The notes beneath the pieces are model-generated. The model saw only the letters and a program-made list of their open reading frames with translations, made no database searches and was not told the DNA's origin. A program made the position numbers and the translations under genes. This document shows, piece after piece, positions 28,195 to 40,285 of a stretch of 64,000 bases of DNA. The stretch is from Stercorarius parasiticus (Eukaryota; Chordata; Aves; Charadriiformes; Stercorariidae): NCBI GenBank assembly GCA_013396915.1, contig VWZL01004359.1, forward strand, positions 364,762 to 428,761, written 5' to 3'. Every line of letters starts with the position of its first letter. Positions within the stretch are counted from its first letter, which is position 1.

Positions 28195-28222
28195 TCTCCT
28201 CTCCTCCTCCGAGCCCGGCCAG

Positions 28223-28593
28223 ATGATGAACTTTCTGCGGCGCAGGCTCTCGGACAGCAGCTTCATCGCCAACCTGCCCAATGGCTACATGACCGACCTG
28301 CAGCGGCCGGAGCCGCAGCAGCCGCCGCCGCCGCCTCCCTCAGCCTCCTCGGCCCCTGCTTCTGCCTCCCCGGCTGCCGAGCGCCGGCAGCCGCCGCAGT
28401 CGGCACCCCCCCAGCAGCAGCCGCCGCCGCCGCAGCAGCAGTCGACGGGCAGCAGCTTCTTCAGCTCCCTTTCGAACGCCGTGAAGCAGACGGCGGCCTC
28501 GGCCGGTCTGGTGGATGCCTCCTCCACCGTCTCCTCGCCCGCCGGGAGAAAGTTCAAGCTGCTCCTGGTCATCGACGAGCCGCACACGGACTG
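28223..28593 (+). CDS. SYN2: Synapsin II, coding exon 1 (partial gene)
   Basis: Synapsin II is a neuron-specific phosphoprotein on the cytosolic face of synaptic vesicles; it tethers the reserve pool and regulates transmitter release. The exon encodes residues 1-123 plus two bases of codon 124. Residues 1-28 are the A domain, opening [14 protein letters not shown], with an RRRLS site whose Ser10 is the known PKA/CaMKI target. Residues 29 to about 108 form the B linker, rich in Pro, Gln, Ser and Ala (P6 at 34-39, Q3 at 64-66 and 71-73), and include the conserved block [20 protein letters not shown] at 76-95. From about 109 the C domain begins (VIDEPHTDW), the start of the ATP-binding synapsin fold. 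The first ATG (28223) is chosen because family members begin Met-Met; the second (28226) has the better Kozak base (A at -3). The frame stays open upstream to 27815, but that part is 5'UTR-like and crosses a gap. The remaining exons lie beyond the window. The synapsin assignment is firm; paralogue II rather than I or III rests on the [20 protein letters not shown] start. Confidence 0.95.
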
Positions 28594-28599
28594 GTAGGT
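28594..28599 (+). other. SYN2: SYN2 intron 1 splice donor
   Basis: The exon ends ...GACTG and the intron begins GTAGGT. Splicing here splits the Trp124 codon (TG/G, phase 2), so exon 2 should begin with G to complete DW. Reading through would hit TAG at 28595-28597 at once, which supports this exact donor. The next GT (28599) would include that stop. Confidence 0.85.
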
Positions 28600-28782
28600 G
28601 ACCCCCGCGCCTCTGCATGCCCCTCCGCGCCCTCCTCCTCCTCCTTCCCCTCCCTCGCACTGCGGTCCCGTTCCTCCATCGTCCCCCTTCCCGCTCAGCG
28701 GCCGCTCTCTGCTTCCCCGGCAGATGTGGGCTCACCTGGGGGCGGCCAGGCGCCCCTCGGGCCCCGGGGCGTGAGGAGAGCC

Positions 28783-28806
28783 GGGGCTGGGGTGGTGGCG
28801 GGAGGG
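28783..28806 (+). other. G-quadruplex motif in 5' end of intron 1
   Basis: The run GGGG-CT-GGGG-TGGTGGC-GGG-A-GGG meets the canonical quadruplex pattern on the sense strand, about 190 bases past the splice donor. Promoter-proximal sense-strand quadruplexes at the start of intron 1 are common in CpG-island genes and may affect R-loops or pausing. Function here is inferred. Confidence 0.7.
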
Positions 28807-28930
28807 CTGCCCGACAGTGTCGCCCCCCGCCGCCAGGCAGTGCCTTCCCGCCGCCCGGCCTCGCTGAGGCGGCAGCCGCGGGGCTGGAGCGAAGCGTTAC
28901 GGACTGGAAGACGGAGCAAAAACCAGCAAG

Positions 28931-31900
28931 CCCTGCAGCGCTTGACTAGGCACCATAAGCCGTTTTCCATCAAAACACTAAATAAAACATGTTTATCGCC
29001 CTGAAAAAAACCGATATCCTGTGTTCTCTAGCGAAAAAAAGAGGTCGTGTATGGGTGCACGTAGGATTTAGGTGTCTTAAGCACGAATTTCTGTTTTGAA
29101 CTGCGGGTGGTTGTAGTGTTACGTGCGTTAATTAATATTTATGAGCGGGCTTGTTTTCACGCAGGTCCCACTGCTGTCTAAAATGCGTGTTTGGGTGAAG
29201 GTCCTTCAGGATATTGAGGACCAGCCCTTAGTTTTACCTGTAAATTTGTGCGATTGGGTTAATTAACTTCGCAGGTTTTGGTTTGGGCCGTGGGTGTTTT
29301 GCTTCCACCATCATAATAAAAAATGTGGTATTTACAAAACATAGAACTTGTACGTCAACTCATTTCTTCCTGTGCGTGACTGCTACCGGAAGGAGAGGTT
29401 ATAGCTTTTTCAGACCTGTTTATCACGAATGACTCTGCTGGATGCTGTATTTTGTAGGCAGGATGTATACCTATTAATCGTTTACTAACTCGTTTCCCTA
29501 TAATGTGTGTTTACACATCAAGCTATGAATCCTCTCATTTGCTGTTGCTAATTACAGTATATAAGGTTTTAATAGTGCCTTAAAATAATACGGAGTAAAA
29601 CAAGTATGTTTTTATAACACTGACATCATTCAGTAACGGATTGTGGGTTTGTGATGTTATTGTCAGCTTCTCAAATTTATAGCTTTACTGTCGAGATGGA
29701 CTTGTACAATTTGCTTTAAAATGGTACTTTAATAAAATACTTGAAACAAAAATGTAGGGTTTTATCTATAGCAAATATGTTATTAATATTAAGATAATAT
29801 TACCTGTTATGTTTTTCGGGTTTTTTTCTTTTGTGGTTGTGGGGTGGTTTGCTTTTTGTTTTTGGTTTGTTTTTTTTTTTTTTAAAATACAAGGCTATTG
29901 TATCTGCCAGACTAAGACAGCCTCTGTACCTACGTCATGGAGATGCATCCATGGACATTGCTCGCTGCCTTGCAGATACATCTATTTATTTAATATTCTG
30001 TGGTGCACAAATGTTTGCTTGGTAAATTAAATAACTATATATGTTCATAAATTTTGTTTCTGGTAGAATTTTTCTATACCTACTGAAGCCATCCTGTGTA
30101 TTATAAACATGGCATGTTTTATGTACTCGATAAATGCACCCCAAATTAACACACACTGTCAGCAATAGCAAAGCTTTTAAACCTCTGCATGGTGGATGCC
30201 TCCAGCAGCACTCCAGGTAGGAGACTAGATGCAATGACAAATATACACAAGGTTACTCATGCCTGCTTGCTTTTTTTTTTTGCCCTTTTTTTTTTTTTCT
30301 TTCTTGTAGTATGTGACATGGATATGTAGTTCTAGAAAGAGCAGTTTGTTGTTGTATTGCCTCTTTCCCCTCTAAAAAGCTAATAATTTTGCAACTGAAG
30401 ATTTTAAAATAAATTTGGAAAAAAAAAAAAGTGTATTCTGATAATACATACAGAAGAGTTTGTTCTATACCTTTGGAAGCATGGATGTCTATATTGACAG
30501 GTATTGAACTGCTGTAAAACTTGATTATATGGGCTAAAATGGAACGTGTATGATAATTTGGAAAAAAAAAATACTGAAAGGTTGGAACTGGCAATAGATG
30601 CATTTCAGTGGTCTGGTGGCCACCACGCTAGCTACCCTGCCTGGTGTGATGCATTGACATACAGTTTAACAAGATGAGGTCTGGAGAGCTGCTGTCATGT
30701 GATATACTAACCAAACCCTGTCAACAACAAGAAAAACAGTACTAAATCAATCTCTTAGAACCTCTAAAGAAACAATTTAAGTTGATTTATGTTAATCCTC
30801 AGAGGTTATCATATGCTGGCTGTTTGTTTTTGTAATATTTTGAGCTGCATTGTGTTTGTCTTAAATTGAAAATGTATGTATTGCTTTTAGATTGTTGTTT
30901 CAATAGAAATAAAAGAATTTCAGTCTGGATCACACTGAAATCCTATTAATTCAGTATCTTCTTTTAGCAAGGGCCAGAGGAAGCATTAAGCACCTCCTTC
31001 TGTCAGCAAAGGTTGTTGCCTCTTACCTCTAGCATCAAAAGGACGTTTGTTTCTAATATATGTTATTTCTGTTGGAGATTGACTCATACTTGAAGTCTGA
31101 GATTTAGTAACCCAACATTATTATTGTCGCTAATGGAATCACATGGGATATTCTACATATAAATAAATGCTTGATTGTTGCTTGCATTTTTTAATCTTGA
31201 TCTTGGTGACTTCTTTTATCATTTTCTTGCCTTAAGAAGTTACAAGTTTTGAAATTCTCCTTTTCTGTTTCTTTATTTTTATGCCATAGGATAGAGGAAA
31301 AAATGGGTGAATTAACTTACCTGTCCTAATTTGCGTGTACTTGTGTATTTTTACTATGTTATATTATCTGACTTAAGGAGAGAGGGCAAATGCAGTCACG
31401 TGTGAAACCATCCTCCTTTCTCCAGTAACATTCTCAGCCAAAGCTGTGTTAGAGCTGTGAAAGATAATTCTTTTCCTACAGGTTCTTTGGAAACTTGCAG
31501 CTATGTAGATGAGAGAGACCTCTAAGGGCAGAACTGCTAAGTAAGGTGATATCAAAGACTTTCTACCAGCTAGTAGCTTTGTACATGCCTCGGTGAGCAT
31601 AGGAGAAAAATGAAAACAAACTAAAGCTTGTAGTCAACTACGAGAGACAAAGCCATGACAAGCAGTCTTCGTTGGTTCTGGTGTTCGTGGAATACTTTCT
31701 GTTAGTCACTTTATACAATAAATGATCCTTCGGTCTAAAGGTGAAAGCAAACGGCTAGCGATCATTTTCACCAATTATCTTTGAAACTTTCTGGCATTCT
31801 AGAATATCACCGTGAAGAAGGGGTGACCTGTAATGCAAACACTCCTTCAAAGGGAACAGTAGTATTTATTTATATGAAAGCACTGGAAAAGATAATTTTA

Positions 31901-32202
31901 TTTTCTGGTCTGTTCTTTATGCATTTTAATGTCACGTTCTTTTCATCTGCAGCTGCATACTGAACAGACATTTTCAATACCTTAACTGGTGTCCAGAACC
32001 CTTTTCCGAGTTACCACATGTAGTTGAGAACCTTACAAAGTATTTAAAGATGTAGTGGAAAAAGGGTGTGATTCACAGACACTTCGTGGATCTGTTGGGA
32101 GGGGAGAGCTTCAAGAACCACTTGTTAGGTTTAATAACGATTTTATGTAATAGACTTCAATGACTGTTTTTCGGCTTTAGCTGTCTTTGGTGGTATCTTT
32201 AC
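28931..32202. other. Intronic, nothing recognised
   Basis: AT-rich intron sequence after the CpG island. Long T-tracts occur at about 29868-29882 and 30270-30298 and an A-tract at 30420-30430. No exon, RNA gene or clear interspersed repeat is visible. Confidence 0.65.
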
Positions 32203-32282
32203 AAATGGAGGAAACTAAGAAGTAAAATGATTTGCTTAAGGTCATCCAAGAGGCTAGTGACAGAGCTAAATTAAAACCTTGC
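32203..32282 (+). mobile_element. MIR-like ancient SINE relic
   Basis: The order GGAGGAAACTAAGAAG...ATTTGCTTAAGGTCATCC...GGCTAGTGACAGAGC...TTAAAACC follows the MIR/CORE-SINE central and 3' region (consensus features: GAGGAAACTGAGGC, CTTGCCCAAGGTCAC, GCTAGTAAGTGGCAGAGC, then GATTCAAACC). About 80 bases survive with many substitutions, as expected for an element that predates the split of mammals and birds. The assignment is by eye from motif order, without an alignment score. Confidence 0.6.
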
Positions 32283-35200
32283 TTAACCTTTTCTTTTAAT
32301 TCTCCTTTCCTAGCTACTGGTTTGCATTAAGTGTCCAAAATTTTCAGCTAGAGAAGTTTATTTTAAAATGCATTTAATTTCCTTAGAAAATAACCATTTT
32401 GTTCTGTATACAAAATGTGCTGAATATTCAGTGCTGAACAAGTAATTGATTAGAGGCCGTACATCAGTGGCAAGGTGCCAAAATGCTGTGTATATAGATT
32501 ATTATCTTTATTAAAAGCTTATGTGTAATATTTGGAAAGCTGTTTCAGTATTGGAAACTAATTATCGCTTTGTCTGCCTTGTGCTTTAAAGCTTGAATAT
32601 AAGACTCAGTGGCAGTAGTGATGAAACTAGAAAAAGGATCAAATGGAAAAATTTTGTTATTGTATTTTTAAGCACAAATCTTGTTATAAGTATCAGCTGC
32701 TTTTTGCTCCCTGAGAATTATGCATTTCTTGTAGTGTTTGCTGCCTTAGTCATCTCGTGATAGGTCCAAGAGGTAGTGTCCAAATGGCTGGGACAAATGC
32801 TACATGAAGAAAAAACTTTCTGTTTAAAATTACTCAGTTATTTAAGGACAAGCATTGCTTATCGTAAATGTTTTTAATGTGAACAGTATTTTCATAGTGC
32901 AGAAAAATGCTGGTTTATAATACAAAAACTTACTAAAGTGAGCAGAATGGGTTTCTTATTGTTTTGTTGGTTTGGTTTTTTTTATTTACTAGAAGGTGGC
33001 AAACAGTTTCAATTAAAAATATGTGTGTGGTTATTTTATGTAGGGGTAACTACCAAAAACCTGCATACTACAACAAAAATTCATTGTAGTTTTTCTGTTT
33101 AGTAGGGGTGGTTCAGTCATGCACAACTAATTAATATTTCTAGAATTCTGATTTATCTTATTTGATAGTAACAGGTTTATTTAGTAACTGCAGTATTCAT
33201 TATATTCAGTATAGGTCTTTGGTTAGTGAGTTTCCAGTTTTAGAGTAATGTGTAAATGAGGGCAGCTGCTTTGCCAGAGCTCTCCCTGGGATGTCCTCTG
33301 GGATGACACTGTCTAGGACAGTGTTCTTGCAGCCTCCTGGCGTTGCAAAGGACACTGCCACTAGATTAAAGCATAAAGCCATAACAGAAAATGGGGAGGG
33401 AAACCCAGGACATGGGCAAATGTGGAACTAGTAGTGATTGCACTTGGTGCTCATTTGGGGGCTGAAGGTGAGAAGTTTTTGAAAGCAAGGCAAAGAACGG
33501 CTGTGTTGCAGAGGTATGAGGAGACTGATTTTTAGAAAGGTCTAAGTTCTTAAGACTGAAAAAACAGCTAAATGTACATATATGCTTTCAGGCGGTGAGT
33601 ATAAAGAAAAGGTAGTTTTATCAATGTATGTATTTTATGTAGGAAGAAAAGACACATAATAAGTTACTTTTATTAATTTTAAATGCTAATTAAGAACTGA
33701 TAGGCCTTTTGCAATAAGAAACTCCTAATCTTAAAGGAAAAAAACCCTTGCCTTTGGTGTAACACTGTAATTTTTCAAAGGTGGCAACAGGTTCCTTAAA
33801 ACCCCTGAAATTGAGCAAGAGTGATAAAGATTTTACTTTGGTTTCTCTTTAATTTTTGCTTCATATGAAAATTCACATTTTGAAATTATCTTTGGCAGAA
33901 GTTTGATCTGAATCTTAGAAAAATGTGGATATGTTGCAGTCTAATTCTAGTTATGACCTTTGGACTGAGTTCCTAGCACTCCAAAAAGGAGCTGGCAACC
34001 AGATTTTACGTGAAGACAGTTATGTGTTTAGACGGCTTCTTAAACCAGGTCATTAGATTAGTACTACTTCCCAGCATGCACCACAGTTTTGAACTCTGCA
34101 TTAAGGGCTCTACGTTTTTGCAACCAAAATAGCAACAATTAGAGGAGAGATGCGGGCATAAGCAGGGGCTGCCATGAGTGCAAGCAGCACTCTCTGCTGG
34201 CTGGGAGGGTACACTCAGGCACACAGGTGAAACAATGTGAGTTTTCGCAAAACAGGTAAAGTTTATTCTGAACTCTGTCTCCTCACCAAGTGTGAGCAAC
34301 CAAATGTGTTTTTCTGAAAGGGTGGAAGTATGGCTCACTGAGCCATGTTTCTTGTTCTTTGTCCGTTTTTTAAAATGTTAACTCCATGCTGAGCAAGAAC
34401 CTAAGAACAAGGACATGCAGCTGGACTAACTGAAGTATGTATCGTAATGTGTTAACACATCTGAATTTGTAGCATACAGCAATCTTATGCAAATTGTATT
34501 TCTCGTTGGTGCTCTGAAATGGCCAGCTGACAGTTATGCAGCAGACGATGTGTGTGCTAGTATTTTAAGATGATCTAAGCAAAAAATTACAGAGTTTTTT
34601 TCTGTTTATCGACAGTTCTGGCATGTGTAATACTTGGCTATATTAGTATAAATAGTAAAACACACTGCATGGTAGAGATTGCCTTTTTCACTTGATACAG
34701 GAAAAAAACGAAGGCTTTTAGTGGATAATACTTTGTCCTCCAGACTCTGTGTATTGCTTTATCTAAACAAACTCTTACATGCTCTAACATTATTTTAGGC
34801 AAATTAGTGTATACGAGATGCTGACTACAAATCTGGGCAGATTGTATCTGGTGCCATCCCCCATCCCGTCCCTGTCCCCCGTGCTCAGAATCCAAATGAA
34901 TTCCCCCCCCCCCCTCCTTTATTTCTGAAGAGACCACAGAAATTTCTGTGAAGCTTAGTGAAACCTATAGTAACATGTTTAGTTGGTAGGTAATATTTAA
35001 AAAAAAAAAAAAAGTTTGACAATGTTTTCTTCTGAAGTTTGCCTTAATGGAAAGGAAATGGAGAATTTGGCAAGGAAATAATGAATTTTAGATAATTATA
35101 TTTCAAAGTAGTAAGACTGAAGCAAGAGAAGCAAGAGATAAAGGGAATAACAAATTGCTTTGTAGACTTTAGACCTAAGTGACATTAGAAATTCTATGTA

Positions 35201-38200
35201 CAATTTTTCAGAATTTGATAATTATTTACCAGTAGCAAATTGTAATTTGTTGAAATAGGAACAATATGAAACAAAAGGTTATTAAAAACTATATTATTAG
35301 ACTCCTCGTTGTTCATCTTGAAAAAGTGTGTCCAGAGGGCTTACTGTATTTTGGGCTGTATCTGTTTTAAATGGATGTTATTTGCCATTCTGTAAACATT
35401 ATGGGACGCTGCAAGACTGTACACATTTTTGTTGAAACCAAGTTTCTCCAAAAGATTGAGGCTAAATATTCTCCCAGTATCAATGTATTCTTTAAATAGC
35501 GACTTTACTGTAAGCATTTTTAGTACCCAGTTCCTAATAGTACCATGTGATATTCACCCTCAGTTGTATTCATAGCCAATAGCACATAATTTTATCACCT
35601 TAAGCTCTTCAGCCAGCCTACCCATTGTGAATGCTCTGAACTACAGAAATCTATTTTTAATAGAATTGGAATAGACTAATTTGGATTGTTACACATTTGT
35701 AGATATGATACATTGCAATCTGCATTAAAAAATATGGTAAGACTTTAGTGAAAGTATGTGTTTGAGTATCAACTTGTGTCTGAAGAAGAGAACAACAAAT
35801 ACAGGAATTCAGTTTTGGATGTAGAACATCTACAGAAGGGTTCTAGACCTGGTTGGATGAACATAGCAGCAAAGGGTAATTACAAGTAGGTGGAAAAATT
35901 GCAAAGAACGGCAAAGAGTTAATTGGCAAGGAAGGCTATGTTGTAGATGACAGAAAGTGAAGCAATAAATTTATGAAGCAAATGTTACCTGGAATAATGA
36001 TAGTGCTTCCAAGGATGAGCCTTCTTACCTTGTAGAGTGAAAAATATGTGTAATGAGGTGATAAGACTTTACAGACGCCATGGGTGGGAGGACAGCGTCA
36101 TACCTTGGTCTAGAATGCAAAATGCTTGATTGCACTGCTGCTTTTGCTAATTAAAGAGCTTTGTCTGTGTTGAGTCAAATGTAACTTTTCAGAGGAAGGC
36201 TAGTGTGCTTTTAGACAGCCAGCTGGAGGAGAGTAATGATGGGCATTCAAGGTAACATGAACTGTAGACTAGTTTGAGCTTTTTGCAAGAGTTTTGCAGT
36301 ACCCACTTTCACCACAAGTGTGTCCCTGCCTGGCAGAAACAGAAATGTTAATGAACTCTTGTTGACAAATACACTGATTCCTAACAGAAAGTTGGTGAAT
36401 AAGGTCAAATCCTTGTTTATGTGTTTGCAAGCAAAAGTGATAGAAATGGTTCATTCAGAAGACACTGAATGTTTAATCGGAAGACACTGTTTCTGGTTTT
36501 CTTACAAACCTGGAGCAAAAGAGGGTTGGCCCTCAGCTGGAGCTATGGCTGGGTGGGTTTTGTTTCAGCCATATCAGGCAACAGTGTGGGCTGTCTAGGG
36601 CTTGTGCTGTGGTTGTGGCTGCCCAGCAGCAAGCCAGCTGGCAGAGTGACATGGCTGATCAGGGCCACCGGAGTATACCTGCTTACTCTGCTCCTTTTTG
36701 AATTGCAAATGGTGGTGGGATTCATTGAATTAATGCATTGGTCCAGTAGACACTGCTGAAGAGCACACAGGTTCAGGTTTTGAAGAACCTTTCTATTTTT
36801 TCTGCACACTGCAGGTGTCTATCCTCCTTCCTCTGTATCTGATTGCAGTAAGTAGATGTCACATGAGATGTCACAGTGCTGTTGCTTAAGTGCAGCTGGG
36901 AAGGAGTGTGAACAATGTTCTCTTCATTATATTCACCTCAACACCTATGTTTTCTTGGTCTCAGCCCATTTTTATGTAAGTTACTGTTACCTCCTCATAT
37001 GAGAGGTAGGGGCAGGAGAACAGAATTTCTTTCCCCCCGTGTGGAAATTAGGAACTTAGTCTCGGCTTGTGCAGGTAGAGGCATAAACGTACTTTCCCTA
37101 TTTTCATTAAAAAAAACTCCAAACACCCAACTGGGAGGGGCTTGGTGTCTAATAATGTGCGATGACCTCTTTTTTGTCCCCCACCAAGTAGGTAGGGAGA
37201 ACAAAACCATCACATGCCCCCATCAGCCAGTTTTTGTAAGTTATAAAAAAATCAGTTTTGGTCCAACCATTGAATGCACTCTGTTTTAGCTTTTTGTAAT
37301 GACTGTTCTGTGTTGAACCTTGCTTGATTTACCATCCGATATCTATAGTCTTATATCCCAGTTGGATATTGGTGTTCACAATGCATCGTATACACTGATT
37401 GCTAGTAGAAGTTATGAAAAATACTTTAAAATACATGAATTTCTTTGAATTTTTATCAGGCAATTAAAATAATTTAAAAAATTATCAGAGCCTCAGATAA
37501 AATCTTTTAAATATCTTAATTCTGTTCTGAAGCACCTGCATAAAATGATTTGATACAAACTAATAGATTTCTTTAATTTAGTGAATTGTTCCTATTTACA
37601 GATTCTATTATATTAAAAATATTTTTAGAAATATATTACAGAGAAATAGATTAAACAAAAATTACATGGACTTGTAAGAAAAAATTTACTATAATTTTCT
37701 GTCCTAAAAACCTATTTTTTAAAATCTTGCCTTTACAGAAGTAAACTGTGAGTGAATAAGCATTAGAGAATCTCACAGTGAACAGATAAAAATCTAGAAA
37801 TTTTTCTTTAAAGATGTAATAGGTATGGTTTCTTCATGAGTGTTTAAAACTGTTATAGGAAGTTGTTTCCACTGCTCAAAGTGAAGAAAAGTTATAAAAC
37901 TCATTAAGAAATATAGTAACAAAAGAAATTGTAATGCATTTTTTTAAAGGTGAATGGAGGCATTGTGAACAGTGGTAGAACAAGGGCACAATGAAGGGCA
38001 AGGGGTCTTGCTTTTATTGCCTTAGGCCTGGCAGTAGTACGTCTCTGGAGTCGGCTTGTGTGTCCTTGTCAGAGTTGGGCCCTCTCTGACAGCCCACTGA
38101 TACGTCTTTCTTTATTGCAGTAGTAACCTTTAGGCATCTGTATTTCTGATTTAAGCTTATTTCTCTCATCTAGTGTGTGGCATGTGTTTCTTTGTTAAAC

Positions 38201-40285
38201 AGGCATTAGGATGGGGGAGCGTGCTGTTATGGAATTTCAGATTGGATATAAGCAGTCATGAACCAAAATATCAACGATGTGTGCTGCTAATTGGAAAGCT
38301 CCTGCAGATAATTACTTTGGTGTTTGTTGAGAAGGTGAATGTGGAGAAGACATAAAGAAAGCTCATGGCACAGCTAGTAATAAAACACAAGTTATATTTG
38401 TGTGTGGATGCGTCCCTTTAGGGGAGTCTTTAGGAGTCAAAAGTATCTGCATTCCAGTAACTTTCTGAGTACGTATTTCAGAACTGAGTGCAAGTTTAGA
38501 TGCTCTTTCCATGCATGCATATCTGAAAATTAAGTGGTTCTCTCATGCAAGAAGTGCCTTTATCTCTTCATTTTGACCTTGCAAATCTAATACTGTTTAT
38601 GAAACATTGACATTTTTGCCAAAATGCCTGGTTTGTAGGGGCTGAAATCTGCTGAGCTACACTATTCCAGTTTCTGTTGATCATTGTGTCAGACCCCAAG
38701 ATCCTTTGTTGTAATAATACTGACTTCTCGAAGGAGAAACCAGAGGCGAGTGAGTGTACATGGGGGATGAAAACAAGTCTGGGAAGAAAAAGCACAAGTG
38801 AACATGTTTCTTATTTTAGTTTTATGATTTAAAGTGAATTCCAAAAGAGAAAAAAAATGGTGCTGGTTCCTACCTTAAAAACAAGGTAGCAATGTGACCT
38901 TCTTGTTGTATTTGTATACGTATCTGTGTGCCTAACTTGAGTTTTGTTCTGTTTAATCTTCTTTCTTTTTTATTACTTTTGATATCTTACTAATAAAAAC
39001 TGATTATAATTTTACTCAAACAGATTTAGAAGATTAAACTCCAATATGGGATCTGTCACGGTCTCTTAAGTCTCACATTTTGTTTAAAGACACTAGGATG
39101 GTTCCAAAGAGGAAGATTCAGCAATATTTCACTTCCTCTTTGTTTGCTGCAATGATTTATTTTGCTTTGAAGATCATTTCCAATGAAAGCTTTCTATGTA
39201 TATGCACGTTTTACCATGGTTCCTCATTAAGAAAGCTTTAAAAAATTTCAAAGGTTTCTTTCCTTTGTAGGACCAAAAAAAGGTTAATACTGGAAAAGCC
39301 ATCATCTCAGTTTTAGGATTCAGGAAGGACAATAAAAAGCTTTTGTTGTAAAACATGATAAGTAAGTCCAATTCTGCTGAGTGGAATATAATCTGCCATG
39401 ACTGCAGAACTTGTTTTACTTAGTGTTTGTTGTCTTAGCCATCTACTGTTCAAGGTAAATAAAAGTCACAGGAATATTTGTAATTAGGAAAAATTATTTC
39501 TTTTATGAGGCCTTTGTCTTTGAAGCAATATCCAAAATTAATTTTCCTGAGTCTTACATAATTATTGCATACAATATGCATTAATAAATGACAATAGTGT
39601 TTATAGTAGCACTTCTAAAATTTTAGAATAAAATATTTTTGAGTATTTGGGATGAGTTTTAAATAGGCATTACACTTAAAACAACAAAAAAAGTTGCTTT
39701 AGTAGTAGTGTACTAGTATTATGAAGGATGTATTTGTATGTGTGCATATATATATATATATGTGTATAATTTTTTTTAAAGAAGAATTTGTAGGAATTTT
39801 CACTGGTGGACATTGTCCAGATAGGTAATAATTCCGTGGTTGTAGTTTTCTTGCTCTGGTGCTGTTAGGTTTAACTGGAATAAAAGGAAGCTCTTTTATT
39901 GTGCCACTGGAAAGCCACTGAGCTATTTTGAAGACAGGTCACATAGAGAAGCTCTTGTATGGGTCGTTATGATAGAAGTCATGGGATTTAGGGATTCAGT
40001 ACAAGGTTATATTTTAGTTGGACCCTTGTTCTAGAATTTTTGTGCTGATTCATTTTCTCACTATGGAAGAAATGTCTGGTATCAACTAGCAGCAATTCAA
40101 CATAAAAGAGTATACGATTAATTTTCTTGGCAGTAGTAATACCTTAGAGGAGTCAAGAGAGACACTAATATAAAGTATAATTACTGTGTATTAAGGTTTA
40201 CATTATTTCTATTAAAATAACTTCCCCTGGATTGGTCTTTGTTTATGAAATGTGTGGGAAGAAGCAGGCTGCAGGTCTGTTCCTT
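32283..40285. other. Intronic, nothing coding recognised
   Basis: AT-rich intron DNA. Contains a C-tract at about 34902-34914, an A-tract near 35000-35014 and an (AT)n microsatellite (39746-39761, listed). The short frames (up to 124 codons, at 36.3-37.3 kb) resemble no known protein. A segment at 39525-39600 contains ATAATTATTGCAT and ATATGCATTAATAAATG motifs that recall POU/homeobox sites; this is not evidence of function on its own. Confidence 0.6.
39746..39761. repeat. (AT)8 microsatellite
   Basis: Eight AT units are flanked by TGTG-containing sequence (TGTGTGC before, GTGTATAA after). The tract is probably polymorphic between individuals. Confidence 0.9.

Larger units (their letters stand above)
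27880..28930 (+). promoter_or_regulatory. SYN2: CpG island / SYN2 promoter region
   Basis: About 1 kb of very GC- and CpG-rich DNA rises abruptly from AT-rich flanks and contains the first coding exon of SYN2. An inverted CCAAT box (ATTGG, 27898-27902) and GC boxes (28071-28087) lie upstream of the exon. I see no TATA box in the readable part, in line with the TATA-less CpG promoters of synapsin genes. The transcription start cannot be placed because 28123-28194 is unsequenced. I looked by eye for a full REST/NRSF silencer element of the kind known at the SYN1 promoter and did not find one in the readable bases. Confidence 0.8.

Noticed and set aside
27815..28222. Upstream in-frame extension of the SYN2 open frame (start at 27815)
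   Set aside because: It crosses an N-gap, reads as translated CpG-island UTR and has no synapsin similarity. All synapsin II proteins I know start at the Met-Met before NFLRRR.
28285..28735. Minus-strand frames across SYN2 exon 1
   Set aside because: They are antisense shadows of the GC-rich exon with low-complexity Gly/Arg/Ala products.
27898..29004. 368-codon + strand frame overlapping SYN2 exon 1
   Set aside because: It is a frame-shifted shadow kept open by high GC and by the N-gap; the correct frame carries the synapsin domains.
31550..31570. GATATCAA word as a possible part of SYN2 exon 2
   Set aside because: The surrounding codons do not match the synapsin segment and there is no acceptor in the right phase.
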